Shown in pieces: positions 21,745 through 32,609 of a stretch of 64,000 nucleotides of DNA (the first letter of the stretch is position 1; each line of letters begins with the position of its first letter). Position numbers and translations under genes: made by a program. The stretch comes from Shinisaurus crocodilurus (Eukaryota; Chordata; Lepidosauria; Squamata; Shinisauridae), in assembly GCA_021292165.1 (NCBI GenBank), contig CM037878.1, positions 188,541,118 through 188,605,117 of the forward strand, read 5' to 3'. The notes beneath the pieces were generated by a model, which worked only from the letters and a program-made list of their open reading frames with translations, was not told where the DNA came from and ran no database searches.

Positions 21745-22394
21745 GTCTCAGGGTTGTTATAACTGAGTTGCAGTGATGCACAAATCCAGCTGTCTTAAAA
21801 ACTGGGCCTAGTGTCTTGTAAACTGGTTATTGAAGAGGACAGGTAGCTTGCTTCTGCAACATCATGCAGGTATGCTGCTATATTAAGAAGACCTACTGGC
21901 CATCAGATTCTCTCACATCCTTCACATAATTCTTTTCTGTCTTGGGCCTTCATCTGAGCCATGGTTTTGCAGTTCTCTTTCAATGCCTTTGGAAGGCAAG
22001 AAGTAGTAGTAATAAGAAAAGGTTCTATGAGCATATGCAGAGTGCCTTTTCTTCACCACTGATTTCTTGCAACCTGCAGTGACTCATTGGAAGAAGAGCT
22101 CCCAGCTGAAGGGGCTAAGACTTCCAGGTAGGAAGTCAGCATCAAGTGCTGCCTGGGAGATTGTGCATGCCACGCGTGTATGCGTATGTGGAATGAGAGA
22201 AAGCAGAACATAGCAGTGTTCTCCCTGGTAGATATACAAGTCTCCATCTCCTCCACGCCCCTGTGCTCCAAGATGGTGACTTAAAAATCTCGCTGGGTCT
22301 TAAGTTTTGCAAAACCATACCAAAGAAAAAGGAATGCACCACTGAGGTCAGATATGAAGTGAACAATTTCCCAGGTCCAGCTTACTCATATCAC

Positions 22395-22737
22395 AAGAGC
22401 CGTGCTGCTGGATCAGACGAAAGGTACTTCTAGTCAAGACTCCTGGAAGCTCACATGAAGACAACAACAGACCCCCATTGCTTGTCTCATGTCCTACCAC
22501 TCCTACCAATAGGAATTCAGAGATGCGTTGCCTTTGGACATGGAGGTTCCATTGCTTTTATGGCTAAGAGCTTGTCCTATCCTCATGGGTCTGTTTGATT
22601 AAGCCAGTGGGAACATCACCACATTCGGTACCAGTGAATTCCATGAATTAATTGTACATTGTGTGCAAAAGTATTTTCTTTGGTCTGCCCTCATCTCTTA
22701 CTGCCAATCAGTTTTATTGGGTGACCCTGAGTTCTAA
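22395..22737 (-). mobile_element. CR1 LINE 3' fragment, part 1 of a split copy
   Basis: It has the complement of the CR1 3' region (CTGCTGGATCAGACGAAAGG, GTGAATTCCATGAATTAATT, TGGGTGACCCTGAGTTCTAA). The copy resumes at 23420 after later insertions. Confidence 0.7.
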
Positions 22738-22745
22738 TATTAGAT

Positions 22746-22825
22746 GGCTGTATCCTATAGCCACTTTCTTGGGAGTAAGCTCCATTGAATTCAGTTGGAC
22801 TTATACATAGGGATGCACTGTAAGG
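22746..22825. repeat. Foldback MITE, family A, inserted in CR1
   Basis: GGCTGTATCCTATAGCCAC and ATACATAGGGATGCACTG flank TCCATTGAATTCAGTTGGAC. Confidence 0.6.
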
Positions 22826-23001
22826 GAGAAAGGGTTTTCTATATCTGGTTTTGGATACCATGCATAATAGTATAAACCTCTATCTTCTCCCCACTTTCTC
22901 ACCCCCCCCCCAAAGGTCCTTATCCTTTTTCCTCTCTAAAAGAATCCCAGTCAGTTTTGCCTTTCTTCATAGGGAAGATGCTCCCTCCAATCTGGAACTG
23001 G

Positions 23002-23416
23002 AAACAAGGCCCTATGAGGAGAGACTGAAAGAACTGGGCATGTTTAGCCTTCAGAAGAGGAGACTGAGGGGAGATATGATAGCACTCTTCCAGTACTTGA
23101 AGGGTTGTCACACAGAGGAGGGCCAGAATCTCGATCATCCCAGTTTGCAGGACATGGAATAATGGGCTCAAATTACAGGAACACAGATTCCACCTAAATA
23201 TCAGGAAAAATTTCCTGACGGTCAGAGCAATAAGACAATGGAACCTACTACCTAGGGAGGTGGTGAGCTCTCCCACTCTGGAGGCATTCAAGGTGCGGCT
23301 GGACAGTCATCTGTCAGGGATGTTTTGACCTGGATTCCTGCATTGAGCAGGGGGTTGGACTCGATGGCCTTGTAGGCCCCTTCCAACTCTACTTTTCTAT
23401 GATTCTATGATTCTAT
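23002..23416 (+). mobile_element. CR1 LINE 3' end with (ATTCTATG) tail
   Basis: It begins ACAAGGCCCTATGAGGAGAG and encodes [20 protein letters not shown], the classic CR1 C-terminus, then PLREVVSSPTLEAFKVRLD-like coding. It ends CCTTCCAACTCTACTTTTCT ATGATTCTATGATTCTAT, the standard CR1 3' terminus. It lies inside an older, oppositely oriented CR1 (22395-23580). Confidence 0.93.
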
Positions 23417-23419
23417 CCT

Positions 23420-23580
23420 TGATCAGTTTGCCCCTTTCTGCATTTTTCCAGCTTTTCGATATACTTTTTGAGATGGGATGACAGTATTCAGTATTCCTAT
23501 ACAGTATTCCTAATGTGATCATTCCATAGACTTATATAAAGGCAGGAATCTTTAATTCCTTTCCCAATAATCTCTATAAT
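23420..23580 (-). mobile_element. CR1 LINE fragment, part 2 of a split copy
   Basis: GCATTTTTCCAGCTTTTCGA, ATACTTTTTGAGATGGGATG and CCATAGACTTATATAAAGGC continue the minus-strand CR1 interrupted at 22737. Confidence 0.7.
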
Positions 23581-23585
23581 CAAAT

Positions 23586-23660
23586 CTTCTTCTTCTTCTT
23601 CTTCTTCTTCTTCTTCTTCTTCTTCTTCTCTTCTTCTTCTTCTTCTTCTTCTTCTTCTTC
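23586..23660. repeat. Microsatellite (TTC)n
   Basis: About 24 TTC units with one interruption near 23628. Confidence 0.97.
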
Positions 23661-23855
23661 CACTGCTGAACATTGAGTTGAGCATTTCACTGAAGGTCTT
23701 TTCTCTGGTTTGTTGCTAACCATTTCAGAGCCCATCAGTGTTTAGGTGTAGCTAGGATTTCTTGCCCAAATTTGCATCACTTTACACTTACGCTGAATCT
23801 CATTTGCCATTTTGTTGCCTTTTCACCCAATTTGGAGACAGTGCTGCAGCTAGGT

Positions 23856-23992
23856 CAGGGGTGGGCAACTTGTGGCCTTCCAGATGTTTTGGGCCTGCAA
23901 CTCACATCTTCCCTCACCATTGGCTATGCTTTCTAGGATTGATGGGAGTTGTAGGCCAAAACATCTGGAAGGCCACAAGTTGCCCACCTCTG
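23856..23992. mobile_element. hAT-like non-autonomous element with perfect 8-bp target duplication
   Basis: It starts CAGGGGTGGGCAACTTGTGG and ends CCACAAGTTGCCCACCTCTG. AGCTAGGT occurs immediately before (23848-23855) and after (23993-24000). This is the cleanest example of the CAGGGGTGGG subfamily and is diagnostic of hAT-type transposition. Confidence 0.95.
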
Positions 23993-24304
23993 AGCTAGGT
24001 GATTTTAGATTGTGGAATTAATGGTCTTACAGGAGCTCCCACCCCCTGCCAGCTTTGTAGATTAGGGATAGCCCAATAGTGCCCAGAGCCTTAAAGTAGG
24101 TAAAAGATCATGGGGATCAGATGAATTGTATGCACACACTGTGTTCAGTCCCTGAAATAAGTACTATGCAAAAGTGCTCTAAGGAGGCAAAGTGGAGATC
24201 TTTCTCTCATTACAGGGCCGCGGTGCAGTCTGCATCGCAAATACTTTCACATTTAAAATCAAACTCCTACCCTTACAAGTCCCACTGCACAACTTCCTTT
24301 AAGC

Positions 24305-24442
24305 CAGGGTTGGGGGGCCTGCATCCCTCCAGATGACGTTGGACTCCAAATCCCATCAGTCCTAGTCAGCATTGCTAGTGGTCAGGGATGATGGGAGTTG
24401 AAGTCCAACAGCATCTGGAGAGCCCCAGGTTTCCCAACCCTG
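24305..24442. mobile_element. hAT-like non-autonomous element with perfect 8-bp target duplication
   Basis: It starts CAGGGTTGGGGGGCCTG and ends CAGGTTTCCCAACCCTG, with CTTTAAGC on both sides (24297-24304 and 24443-24450). Confidence 0.95.
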
Positions 24443-25435
24443 CTTTAAGCCATTGAGTTTTCTATGAAAAGAATGTCAAGGCAATCAGTAGCTTCTCTTT
24501 ATAGAAAAAGTTACAAATAGAAGTCTTTTTCTTCCCTTCTAGAATCAATAACTTCTATGCATGCGGAGTTAACTCATCTTCTTGTCTCACCCACCCACGT
24601 CTAATCAGGTGACAGTTCATAGCCATTTGAAAAAGCAGCAACCTTGAAATATTTGTCATGAATACAGATATATAGCTATGCCTCACTTAATTTTCCCTTG
24701 TAAACATTGTTTGGCAGCAGTAATTTCCGTTGTCAGTTTCTGGTCAGTTTCTTTTGTGGTACTGTACATCGAATCTGGTGTCGCGTTACCCTCCACAATA
24801 CACCCAAAACCATTGTGTGTAGTGATTTTAAAGATCTAGAGTTCAGGTTGTAGAAAGAGGAGGATGTCTGTGCCCCATGGAGCTTACAGTTTGAACTTTG
24901 ACATGGAAGGGACAACAGAGGAAAGGTAGGGATAAACAGGGGAAGAATATGCATTTATTTCACATACATGTACTTAGTCTTACAGAAAAAAGTCCTCCTG
25001 TTTTCACCACTCCTGTGCATGTGTTTGCTAGTGTTTTTTGTTTGTTTGTTGTTTGGTTTGGTTTGGTTTGGTTTAGAGTTCATTTACTTGTTTGTTTTAT
25101 CAGGAGAATAGAAAAGTCTGTTTTACACAGGAGAAACTTGTAGGAATCCCTCTTCATTTCTGGAGCCTACTGAAAGTACACAAGATACCAGAGAGTGTCG
25201 GGCAGCTGGTTGCCACACAACTGCCAAGTGCTTTGTTTTTCCTCTTTCTGGATCAAAAGAGCTGGCATGGCCTAAAATGTGGTTGTGGCTGGAGCAGCAT
25301 GGGGTCCAGGACAGTTTGGGTTGTGGCTTCACTGAAATTTCTGCAGAGAAATCAGCCACAAGGGACCCAGTGGTGTAGGTTCTGGGTTTAATGGTCCTAT
25401 TATGGGGGAGGGCCCGCTTTAGATTACAGTGTGTA

Positions 25436-25560
25436 TTTATTATTTATTTATTATTACATTTATACCCCGCCTTTTTTCCTACAAGGAACTCAAGGCAGCT
25501 TACATAATCCTCCTCCTCCTCTCCATTTTATCCTCACAACAACCCTGTGAGGTAGGTTAC
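25436..25560 (-). mobile_element. Sauria-type SINE, 3' part only
   Basis: ATTTATTATTACATTTATAC, CAAGGCAGCTTACATAATCC and TCCTCACAACAACCCTGTGA are the complement of the SINE 3' half. The tRNA head is lost. Confidence 0.85.
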
Positions 25561-26001
25561 TTACCATGCACCAAGACTTGGGGGCGGCGGCGCAAAAAGC
25601 ATGCATACAAAAATATAGACTCTTAAAACCTACCCTAAGTTACTGTTGTTCATATAGCATAACAAGAATTCACCATACATAAGGAATAGAGTTTTTTCCA
25701 AGAGTAGCACGACAGTGACAGTGAAACTCTATATATGTTTACAAACAGTGTAGCAGTTAGGATTAAATGTCGGGGCTGAAGTGTGGGGTCCTAGATGGCC
25801 ACCTAGAGTGGCAGGTGGTGAGGCCAGCGGCAAAAAGGCCCGACATCTGCACTTGGCCAGTATGGGTATGGGTGATTTGAGTTTAAAATGAAAGACTGCA
25901 CATGTCCAGAGTATTTCTTATTTATCAGGTTGCTCAACAGTACCCTTGACAGCACTGGACTGTGTAGCCTCCCAATGCCCTTCTCTGCTATTTCCCTAAT
26001 A

Positions 26002-26251
26002 CAGTCATGCCTTGGATTGAGAGCATAATTTGTTCCGGAAACGTGCTTGTAATCCAAAACACTCTTATATCAAAACGAAATCCCCCCCAAAAAATTTGTA
26101 CAGAGATTTTTCATTTAAGCCATACTACAGTACTTGTATTGCAAGACGTCGCTTGTATATCAAGTCAAAAAAAATTAAATAAATATTTAAAAATTTGCTT
26201 GTCTTGCAAAACGCTCTCAAACCAAGTTACTTGCAATCCAAGGTATTACTG
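26002..26251 (+). mobile_element. Tc1/mariner-like MITE, copy 3
   Basis: CAGTCATGCCTTGGATTG ... CAATCCAAGGTATTACTG, with TA on each side (26000-26001, 26252-26253). It is almost identical to copy 1 at 11400. Confidence 0.9.
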
Positions 26252-26387
26252 TATCACCTTTCCCCATCTGTCAACACTAATTTCCCCAATCTTTATTAGT
26301 ATTACTGTCAGTCACTGAAGGAAGCCATCCCTGCTGCATTGGTGGGGTGGGGGTGGGGATGCCCCTCCCGCTGCTCCTTCCACCGAG

Positions 26388-26580
26388 TGGGGTTCTAGTC
26401 CCCGCTCGGCCATGAAACTCACTGGGTGACTTTGGGCCAGTCACTGACTCTCAGCCTAACCTACCTCACAGGGTTGTTGTGAGGATAAAATGGAGAGGAA
26501 AGGAACCATGTAAGCTGCCTTGGGTTCCTTTCAAGAGGAAAAAAAGGTGGGATATAAATGTAATAATAATAAATAAAAAG
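26388..26580 (+). mobile_element. Sauria-type tRNA-derived SINE, 5' truncated
   Basis: It starts at the B-box region (GGGGTTCTAGTCCCCGCTC), then CACTGGGTGACTTTGGGCCA, CCTCACAGGGTTGTTGTGAG, and GGTGGGATATAAATGTAATAATAATAAATA-type tail. The A-box half is missing. Confidence 0.88.
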
Positions 26581-27031
26581 TCCTGCTCTGATGGCACCAC
26601 TGAAGGGAAGCAGGGATCCATCAGTCTATATCTGCTCAGGGTGCCGCCTGCTGATTTCAACGGAGTTGCACTGACTGCAGCTGAATACAGATTGAATTCG
26701 CCGTGTTCCCTTTAATAACTCATCCCAGAAAGAAAATAATTCAGCTAATGTACCTTGACAAATCATGGGTGTCAGCGTTTGAGGGGGAAATGCAAGGTTT
26801 AGAAATGAACCAGTAAGTGCCACGAACAACCAAACGCCGCTGCCTTCCACATTAAAAGTTCAAATCTCCCAGATGTACTAAACTGTAATTTAATGGGGAG
26901 GTGAGTTTCATCATGTCCAATGGCTTGCTGCTATAATATATAAGCAAAATGCTGCTGCTGCTGCAGCCAACTCCCAAATGTAACGAGCAAGTCAACAAAT
27001 AAGGAAATCTAGCATAAACTCAAAGGCTCAA

Positions 27032-27036
<5 letters not shown>

Positions 27037-27066
<30 letters not shown>
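27037..27066. repeat. Microsatellite (GA)n
   Basis: Fifteen GA units. Confidence 0.95.
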
Positions 27067-27067
<1 letters not shown>

Positions 27068-27268
27068 CTGCTGAGAGGTGTACAAACTGGGAGGGGGAAA
27101 AAGGCATAACAAGATCAGGCTTTTGTGGCATTGTGGACACAGGAGACTTGTCCTGGCAGTGGCCATTGATGCAGTCACATAGTGCAACCTCCCTTGTGTA
27201 TGCTGGGAAAACCTATACACAGAGCACAACTTTTCATCTCCACAATGCAGGCTCACTTACCACTTTAC

Positions 27269-27582
27269 CAGGGGTAGGCAATGTGGTGGCCATGGGCACC
27301 AATGCACCCCTGGAAACCTTTCTTGGCACCTGCCAAGGTGCCCTACCCCTCCCACTTTAAAAACTAACACATTTTGCTGTGAAATAGTTTCTGTTGGTGC
27401 TGTGGGTTCAAAGGAGTTGTTTAGTGTGTCGGGGCTCTGTATTGTACCCAGGCTTTTGGGCAGGTTACTTACTTGTCCTTTGCCACACCTCCCATGGCAG
27501 CCATTTTGTGGTGGCGCCCAGGACAGATGTTCAAATTGCCAAATGAGCCCATCTTCCCCCACCCCAAGGTTGCCTAACCCTG
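27269..27582. mobile_element. Longer hAT-like non-autonomous element (314 bp) with 8-bp duplication
   Basis: Termini are CAGGGGTAGGCAATGTGG and CCAAGGTTGCCTAACCCTG. Flanks CACTTTAC (27261-27268) and CACTATAC (27583-27590) match at 7 of 8. The interior is not palindromic and encodes nothing recognisable. Confidence 0.85.
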
Positions 27583-27700
27583 CACTATACATTTAAACCA
27601 GTCTGGAAACGCTTTAAGTTCTTGCTCTCAAAAAAATCATCACTTTCTTTTTGTATGCCTCAAACAGATTAATTATGCTTTCTTAAAAACAACAACAACA

Positions 27701-27870
27701 TTGGAAGCTGCCTGATCACAGGTCAGACTCTTTGTTCATAAAGCTCAGTGTGGCCTGCTCTGACTGGCGGCCACTCTTCAGGGTCTCTGGCAGGTCATTT
27801 TAGTTGGAGATGGCAATGATTGAACTGGAGACCTTCCCACTTCAAAGCATGTGCTCTGCCACTGAGCTCG
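27701..27870 (-). mobile_element. tRNA-derived SINE (Ala-tRNA-like), decayed
   Basis: TTGGAAGCTGCCTGATCACA at one end and GCATGTGCTCTGCCACTGAG at the other (complement of the CTCAGTGGCAGAGC A-box region) mark the family. Confidence 0.75.
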
Positions 27871-28084
27871 AGTCCCCCTCCCCTGCAACCATGCAGTTGT
27901 GTATTAGAACTCTTTGTTAGAGCCCTTTGTCCCCACACAAGACGTACCATTTTCACTGTTCCTTATGCCTGGTCTGTGCACATGCAGCAGAATGAGTTCT
28001 TCTAGGATGGTTAAATTGCCTGTATCACTTCAAGCGTCAGATGGGGGATACCAGTTTTCAAGGCAAAGAAACTCCCCTGCAAAA

Positions 28085-28262
28085 ACAGGCCTGTGGCTTA
28101 CGCTGGCTCAGCTTGTCTGAGTGTGGAAAGCTAAGCAGGGTCAGGCCTGGTTATTACTTGGATGGGAGACCCCTCCTCTAGTTTCCTGCACTGATCAGGG
28201 GGTTGGACTCGATAGCCTCGTAGTAGGCTCCTTCCAACTCTATCAGATCTATGATCTATGAA
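28085..28262 (+). mobile_element. 5S rRNA-derived SINE with CR1-like tail, copy 2
   Basis: GGAAAGCTAAGCAGGGTCAG and ACTTGGATGGGAGACC are 5S-like; GGGGGTTGGACTCGATAGCC and CCTTCCAACTCTATC are the CR1-like tail. Confidence 0.88.
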
Positions 28263-29011
28263 ATAAGTAGAAAACTAGCACAGCAGGGAGAAAGGGTCTA
28301 ACCAAGCCCACTCCCTGCTGGGCTAGTTCCCTACACATAGAGAGTCCTTAAAAAATATAGGGGAACATTTAAAAAAAGTGACAATCAAATATGCTTGCGG
28401 TATCAGTAAATTAAGTCCTATTATAATGTTATAATGATGCTGTAACTTTCCTACTTTGATCCAGATGTTATATTCATGTACATTATTCTTTTTCTTTCCT
28501 ATAAAAAGGTGTATGAATATGTTTTCCTTGCAATAAAGATGTTGGGCCAAACTTACACGTTATACTGAATGTGCAACGTGCCGCCGCATCTTTGTTGGTT
28601 CTTTACTTAATGGCAGGCATGGGAAGGGGTGATTATTATTGAGACTGCACCCCATAGGAAGGGGAGGTTTTATCCCTTCTCTCCTCAGATGTGACTGGGA
28701 CAAAAATGGTCCTCTCTGTGCCAATGGGAACTAGTTTTTCCTATGCCTCAGTGCCACAGAGGAAGAGGGGTATTTTTTATCCTGATGGTGGCTGGGGAAG
28801 GAAGAGATAAACCTTCCTCACATGTTGAAGTCTCAAGAACAATTGAGGGGGGAGGGTCTTTAGTCAAGACACCCTCAGTGGGCCCGCTCCCTCAATGAGT
28901 CTACCTTCTCACCACCATTGTCATCAGCTGCTCTGGCTCCTCCCCCTCTTTCACATTATTGCTACCACTTGCTTGCTTGACAGGCAGAGAGCCAGGGAGC
29001 AAGAAGGCAAT

Positions 29012-29232
29012 TGTGGAGGCTGGTGTGACTCCTATTTCGGTGGGGCTCCTAACCCATTGCATGCAGCTTTTATTTGGAGCTTTATAGGAGCCATCCATGG
29101 TGCTCCATGGTGGTGAACCAATTTTTTTGTGGGATGTAGTTCAGCACCATGGATAGCTCCTATAAAGCTCCAGATAAAATCTGCAATGGATTAGGAGCCC
29201 CACCAAAATAGGAGTCACCAGACTCCCCTGCC
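29012..29232. repeat. Foldback element, GGAGGCTGGTG family, copy 1
   Basis: The left arm GGAGGCTGGTGTGACTCCTA...GAGCTTTATAGGAGC and right arm GCTCCTATAAAGCTCCAGAT...TAGGAGTCACCAGACTCC pair along about 90 nt. Copy 2 is at 58569-58767. Confidence 0.88.
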
Positions 29233-29693
29233 AACCACTTTTGTCTGGGCCGGAGAGAGAAGTGCGTGAACAAGCAGGTTGCAATGGTGAAGAGGAGGAG
29301 CAACTCCAGTCCAGGGGGCTCTTGCCAGTGCGCCCCTGCTGGGGTGTGGGCCCTCGGTATGTGCCCGACCATGCCTTCTCCTTTGATGCCAGCCCTGCTG
29401 CAGATGGCTCATTCAGCTTAATGTGTAGCTTGGTCCACAGTGTAAAAATGTGACCTTCCTGCTGCAGTCTGAGGAGGTGCAGTCCATTCTACCACCCCAT
29501 GTGGCTACATGTGTTGATTTAGCCTTAATAAGGAGCCAGGCCATTTTGAAACTGGTTTCAATTTGAGGTATTGAGACTGTGAACAATAGTCATTCCAAAG
29601 TAATTCCTAATGCGAGACAGGTCTGCATGCTTTGGTAACCAACCAAAGTGATGAGGAAGTACCTATTTACAAATGGTGGACCTCTGTCCAATG

Positions 29694-30232
29694 ATGCAGT
29701 CCTATGCACGTTTACTCAGAAGTAGGGATGTGTGAATCAGCAAAACCCAAGCTTGTCGAGGTTCTCCAAATTCCACCTTGAACCTCGTTCAGAGTCATGT
29801 CCATATCTGGTTGCTAGCTTTGTCGTTTCTTTCCCAACTAAAATGTGTGGATATTTTTGTGCGCATTTCCCCAAATGTACTCATCAATTGTGCTCATTTT
29901 TGTACACATTTCCCCCCCATTGATTAAAGTGTGCCTGTGCATATTTGTCAAAAGTAGGCATTTTTAAAATATGCATTATTTTTCAAATGTACACATTTTT
30001 GGAATGCATTTCTTTTGTTCCATGAATTGCATAGCAAGTTTGGAAATGTAGACTAAAGACTTTGACTGCGGTTTGCATTCAGGTTTGTGTTCGGTTCCAG
30101 GAGAAGTGAACTGAGTGAATTCTGGTCAAAAACAAACTGAAAAAAAATTATCATACATCCCTACGAGTCAGGAATGAGTTCCACTGTGTTCAGTTGGGAC
30201 TTACTCCCAAGAATGTGTGCATAGGAATGCAG
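29694..30232. repeat. Foldback MITE family A split by a second DNA element (about 29726-30163)
   Basis: Outer text GCAGTCCTATGCACGTTTAC and GTGTGCATAGGAATGCAG are the two arms of one family A element. Between them lies an AT-rich sequence that begins TAGGGATGTGTGAA and ends TCATACATCCCTA, which are inverted termini of a different family. Confidence 0.65.
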
Positions 30233-30876
30233 TTGAACTCTCTTATTTAGTTTCTGGGATTGGAATCTTTATAGTTGTGCAGCAATCTTTATTGTCTTGG
30301 ATCATATGATAATTTAAGGAAGTTCATGGCAGGAGAGTTTCTTGTCTCTTCCTTGTGCCAGCAGCCCCCATGCACCATCCTACAAGGTTCAGGAGGGCTT
30401 CTCGCTTTCTGGAGTGGCTTTTTGGAGTCACAGCACAGGTAACTCAAGGGACAGGAAGCTATCCTTCCATGAACTTGGCTCAAGTTAACTTATCTCAGGA
30501 TCAAAGCCAACATCTTTGAGATTCAGTTTCTTAATTCTAATTTTCTTATCCTTGGACGATGTTAAATACTGAAATTCTGAAGTGCTTAGAATATATCATA
30601 ATTTCTAATGCGGTGAAGTGATCAGGAAGTAATTAAAAGATCTGACTTTTTAATATTCTTACTGAGCAAGAGATTAATCTGCATGTGTTAGAGAAGCCAT
30701 AGGCAAGGTGCACCTCCACCATGGGCAAGTTAGAAACTACATAAAATAGGCATCACATTGAAATATAAGAAAGGTGGCATTTATTTATGCCCAGATTCAT
30801 AATCTAGTGTGAAGTAATGATGTAAATTATTTTCCATTAGAGTGCCCTATTTAGACTTTCATCTGTGGCAGTAGGC

Positions 30877-30879
<3 letters not shown>

Positions 30880-30951
<72 letters not shown>
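30880..30951. repeat. Compound microsatellite (TG)n(AG)n
   Basis: Fifteen TG units are followed by about 20 AG units, 130 bp upstream of exon 2. Confidence 0.97.
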
Positions 30952-30954
<3 letters not shown>

Positions 30955-31079
30955 AATGGGAAAAACAAATAACTCAGTAGCTTCCTTGATGTACCTACTG
31001 AATTACTGAGGAAAGGAAGGTGTGCTCAGTTTTTATTCACGTTTCACTGTCATATCATGTATTTCTTTCTCAATTGCAG

Positions 31080-31228
31080 TTCAAGAAAGGTTGAAGAGGA
31101 TGACTTCGAAGAGTTCACGACAAACCAAAAATGGGTAATGTCTCCAAAAACACATGACACTGACGTGACACTCTTGCTCAACAAGCTGCTGAGGGAATAC
31201 GATAAAAAGCTGCGGCCCGACATTGGAA
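31080..31228 (+). CDS. GABRG3: GABRG3 coding exon 2: mature N-terminus of GABA-A receptor gamma-3 subunit
   Basis: After completing the split Cys codon (TG|T), the exon reads SRKVEEDDFEEF..., then NQKW, DTDVTLLLNKLLREYDKKLR and PDIG, ending with the first base of the next codon (phase 1) at a GTGAGT donor. The LLNKLLREYDKKLRPDIG stretch is the family hallmark at the start of the extracellular ligand-binding domain. The acidic RKVEED opening and the NQKW and PK.-DTDVTL segments fit gamma-3 better than gamma-1 or gamma-2, whose equivalents read differently (for example the gamma-2 KSDDDYEDY opening). Exon 1 (53 nt) plus exon 2 (149 nt) give 67 codons plus one base. A leading A in the next codon suits the Ile that follows RPDIG in gamma-3. 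No stop, frameshift or odd residue is visible, so this looks functional. Confidence 0.93.
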
Positions 31229-31392
31229 GTGAGTGCTTTTCCTTCCATTTTCTGTAATGGAGAGACCGTCAATAGTTCTAAATCTTATGACAGATGGTGA
31301 GGCTCATGCTGTAGAGTTTTTAGTGACCAACATGCATGATCTGGGATGTACACCTAACATTGGGCTTTGGTTTAGGCTGGGTGTAATCTAGA

Positions 31393-31724
31393 CCGGGAGT
31401 GTGGAACCTCAGGCCTGGGGGCCAAACTTAGCCCAGTCCGTGGTTCCTCCTCACATGACCCCACCCTCCATCCCCCACCCTCTGATCGTTTGGTGGTTTC
31501 CCGCCTTTTGTGCAGCTTTCCCCCCTTTCTAAAAGTTTGAAATGCCTCTCCTGAGGCTTAGTTATTGGCAGTAAGTGCTTTAAGCTAAGATATGCTGGCA
31601 TTTTAGGCCCCACCTCCTTTTGTCTTTGGACCTGCCCCCTTTTGCCTTTGGTTCCACCCACCACTGGAATATGACCCCAAAAGCTCCTCTGAAATGGATT
31701 TTGGCCCTCTGGGTCGCACCCCTG
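31393..31724. mobile_element. hAT-like non-autonomous element (332 bp), degenerate
   Basis: It opens CCGGGAGTGTGGAACCTCAG and ends GGCCCTCTGGGTCGCACCCCTG. Flanks AATCTAGA and GATCTATA match at 6 of 8. It lies just after exon 2. Confidence 0.6.
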
Positions 31725-31760
31725 ATCTATACCATATACCAGACAAACAGTACAAAAATT

Positions 31761-31875
31761 AATACAGTAAGGGGAAAAAGGGCCTACAACTCCCAGCATG
31801 TCCCAGCCAGCTATTCTGGCTGGGGCGTGCTGGGAGTTGTAGGCCTTTTTTCCTGTCTAAACTTGCCTAGGATTA
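31761..31875. repeat. Foldback MITE, family B
   Basis: CTACAACTCCCAGCATGTCC and GCGTGCTGGGAGTTGTAGGC form the arms, followed by TTTTTTCCTGTCTAAACTTG. Confidence 0.8.
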
Positions 31876-32369
31876 CGTCTTAAGTATTGTAATAAAATTA
31901 TATAAATTTATATATAATTACCGGTATATATCAAATGGCCATATTTAGATTACTTGTATTATAGGTTTTGCTAGCCAGAAGCATGAATGTTGGAATGTGC
32001 AGTTTGACACTAGAAGTTGAAAGACAACTGTCCAGTGAGGAATAAACGTAGAATTCTAGCGAAAGCAGCATAGCAGTCTAGCCAGATTGGGAATGCTCTT
32101 GTAGCAGCCTGGCGAACAGATGCAGAACATACTGATGTCCTTGGATAACTGAATGAATAAAGGATCCAATAGCAGTTGCTTGAGCAGAGTTGCTCAGAAA
32201 TCATGAATAAACATGGATAGGCAAAAGTTGGACAGTCTCGTAGAAACAAAAAGGAATGAAAAGATCTAAAAGGCTATCAGGTCCAGCCTCTTGGCTACAA
32301 CACTATCCATCCAAGCTTCAAAGCAGGTCCAGGGCAGAAAATTATGTACCTTAACAAACTTGTTTGTAT

Positions 32370-32609
32370 CTTTATTTATTATTACATTTATATCCTGCCT
32401 TTTTTCCTCTTGCAAGGAATCCAAGGCAGCTTACATAATCTTCCTCCTCCTCTCCATTTTATCCTCACAACAACCCTGTGAGGTAGGTTAGGCTGAGAGT
32501 CAGTGACTGGCCCAAAGTCACCCAGTGAGCTTCATGGCAGAGCGGGGACTAGAACCCGGATCTCCCGAGTCCCAGTCCACCACTCTCACCACTACGCCAC
32601 ACTGGCTAG
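32370..32609 (-). mobile_element. Sauria-type SINE, near full length
   Basis: On the minus strand it reads a tRNA-like A-box region (AGTGTGGCGTAGTGGTGAG), then a B box (GGGTTCTAGTCCCCGCTC), CACTGGGTGACTTTGGGCCA, the GTTGTTGTGAGGATAAAATG core and a TAATAATAAATA tail. Confidence 0.92.

Larger units (their letters stand above)
18501..31079 (+). other. GABRG3: GABRG3 intron 1 (12.6 kb)
   Basis: The intron runs from the GTAAGT donor after exon 1 to the acceptor ...TTTCTTTCTCAATTGCAG before exon 2, which has a good polypyrimidine tract. The first 1.4 kb is still fairly GC-rich and free of recognisable repeats, so it may hold promoter-proximal regulatory sequence. The rest is filled with MITEs, CR1, SINEs and microsatellites listed separately. 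I see no additional exon. Confidence 0.85.

Noticed and set aside
32370..32609. Possible tRNA gene from A and B boxes
   Set aside because: Part of a Sauria-type SINE with its characteristic core and tail.
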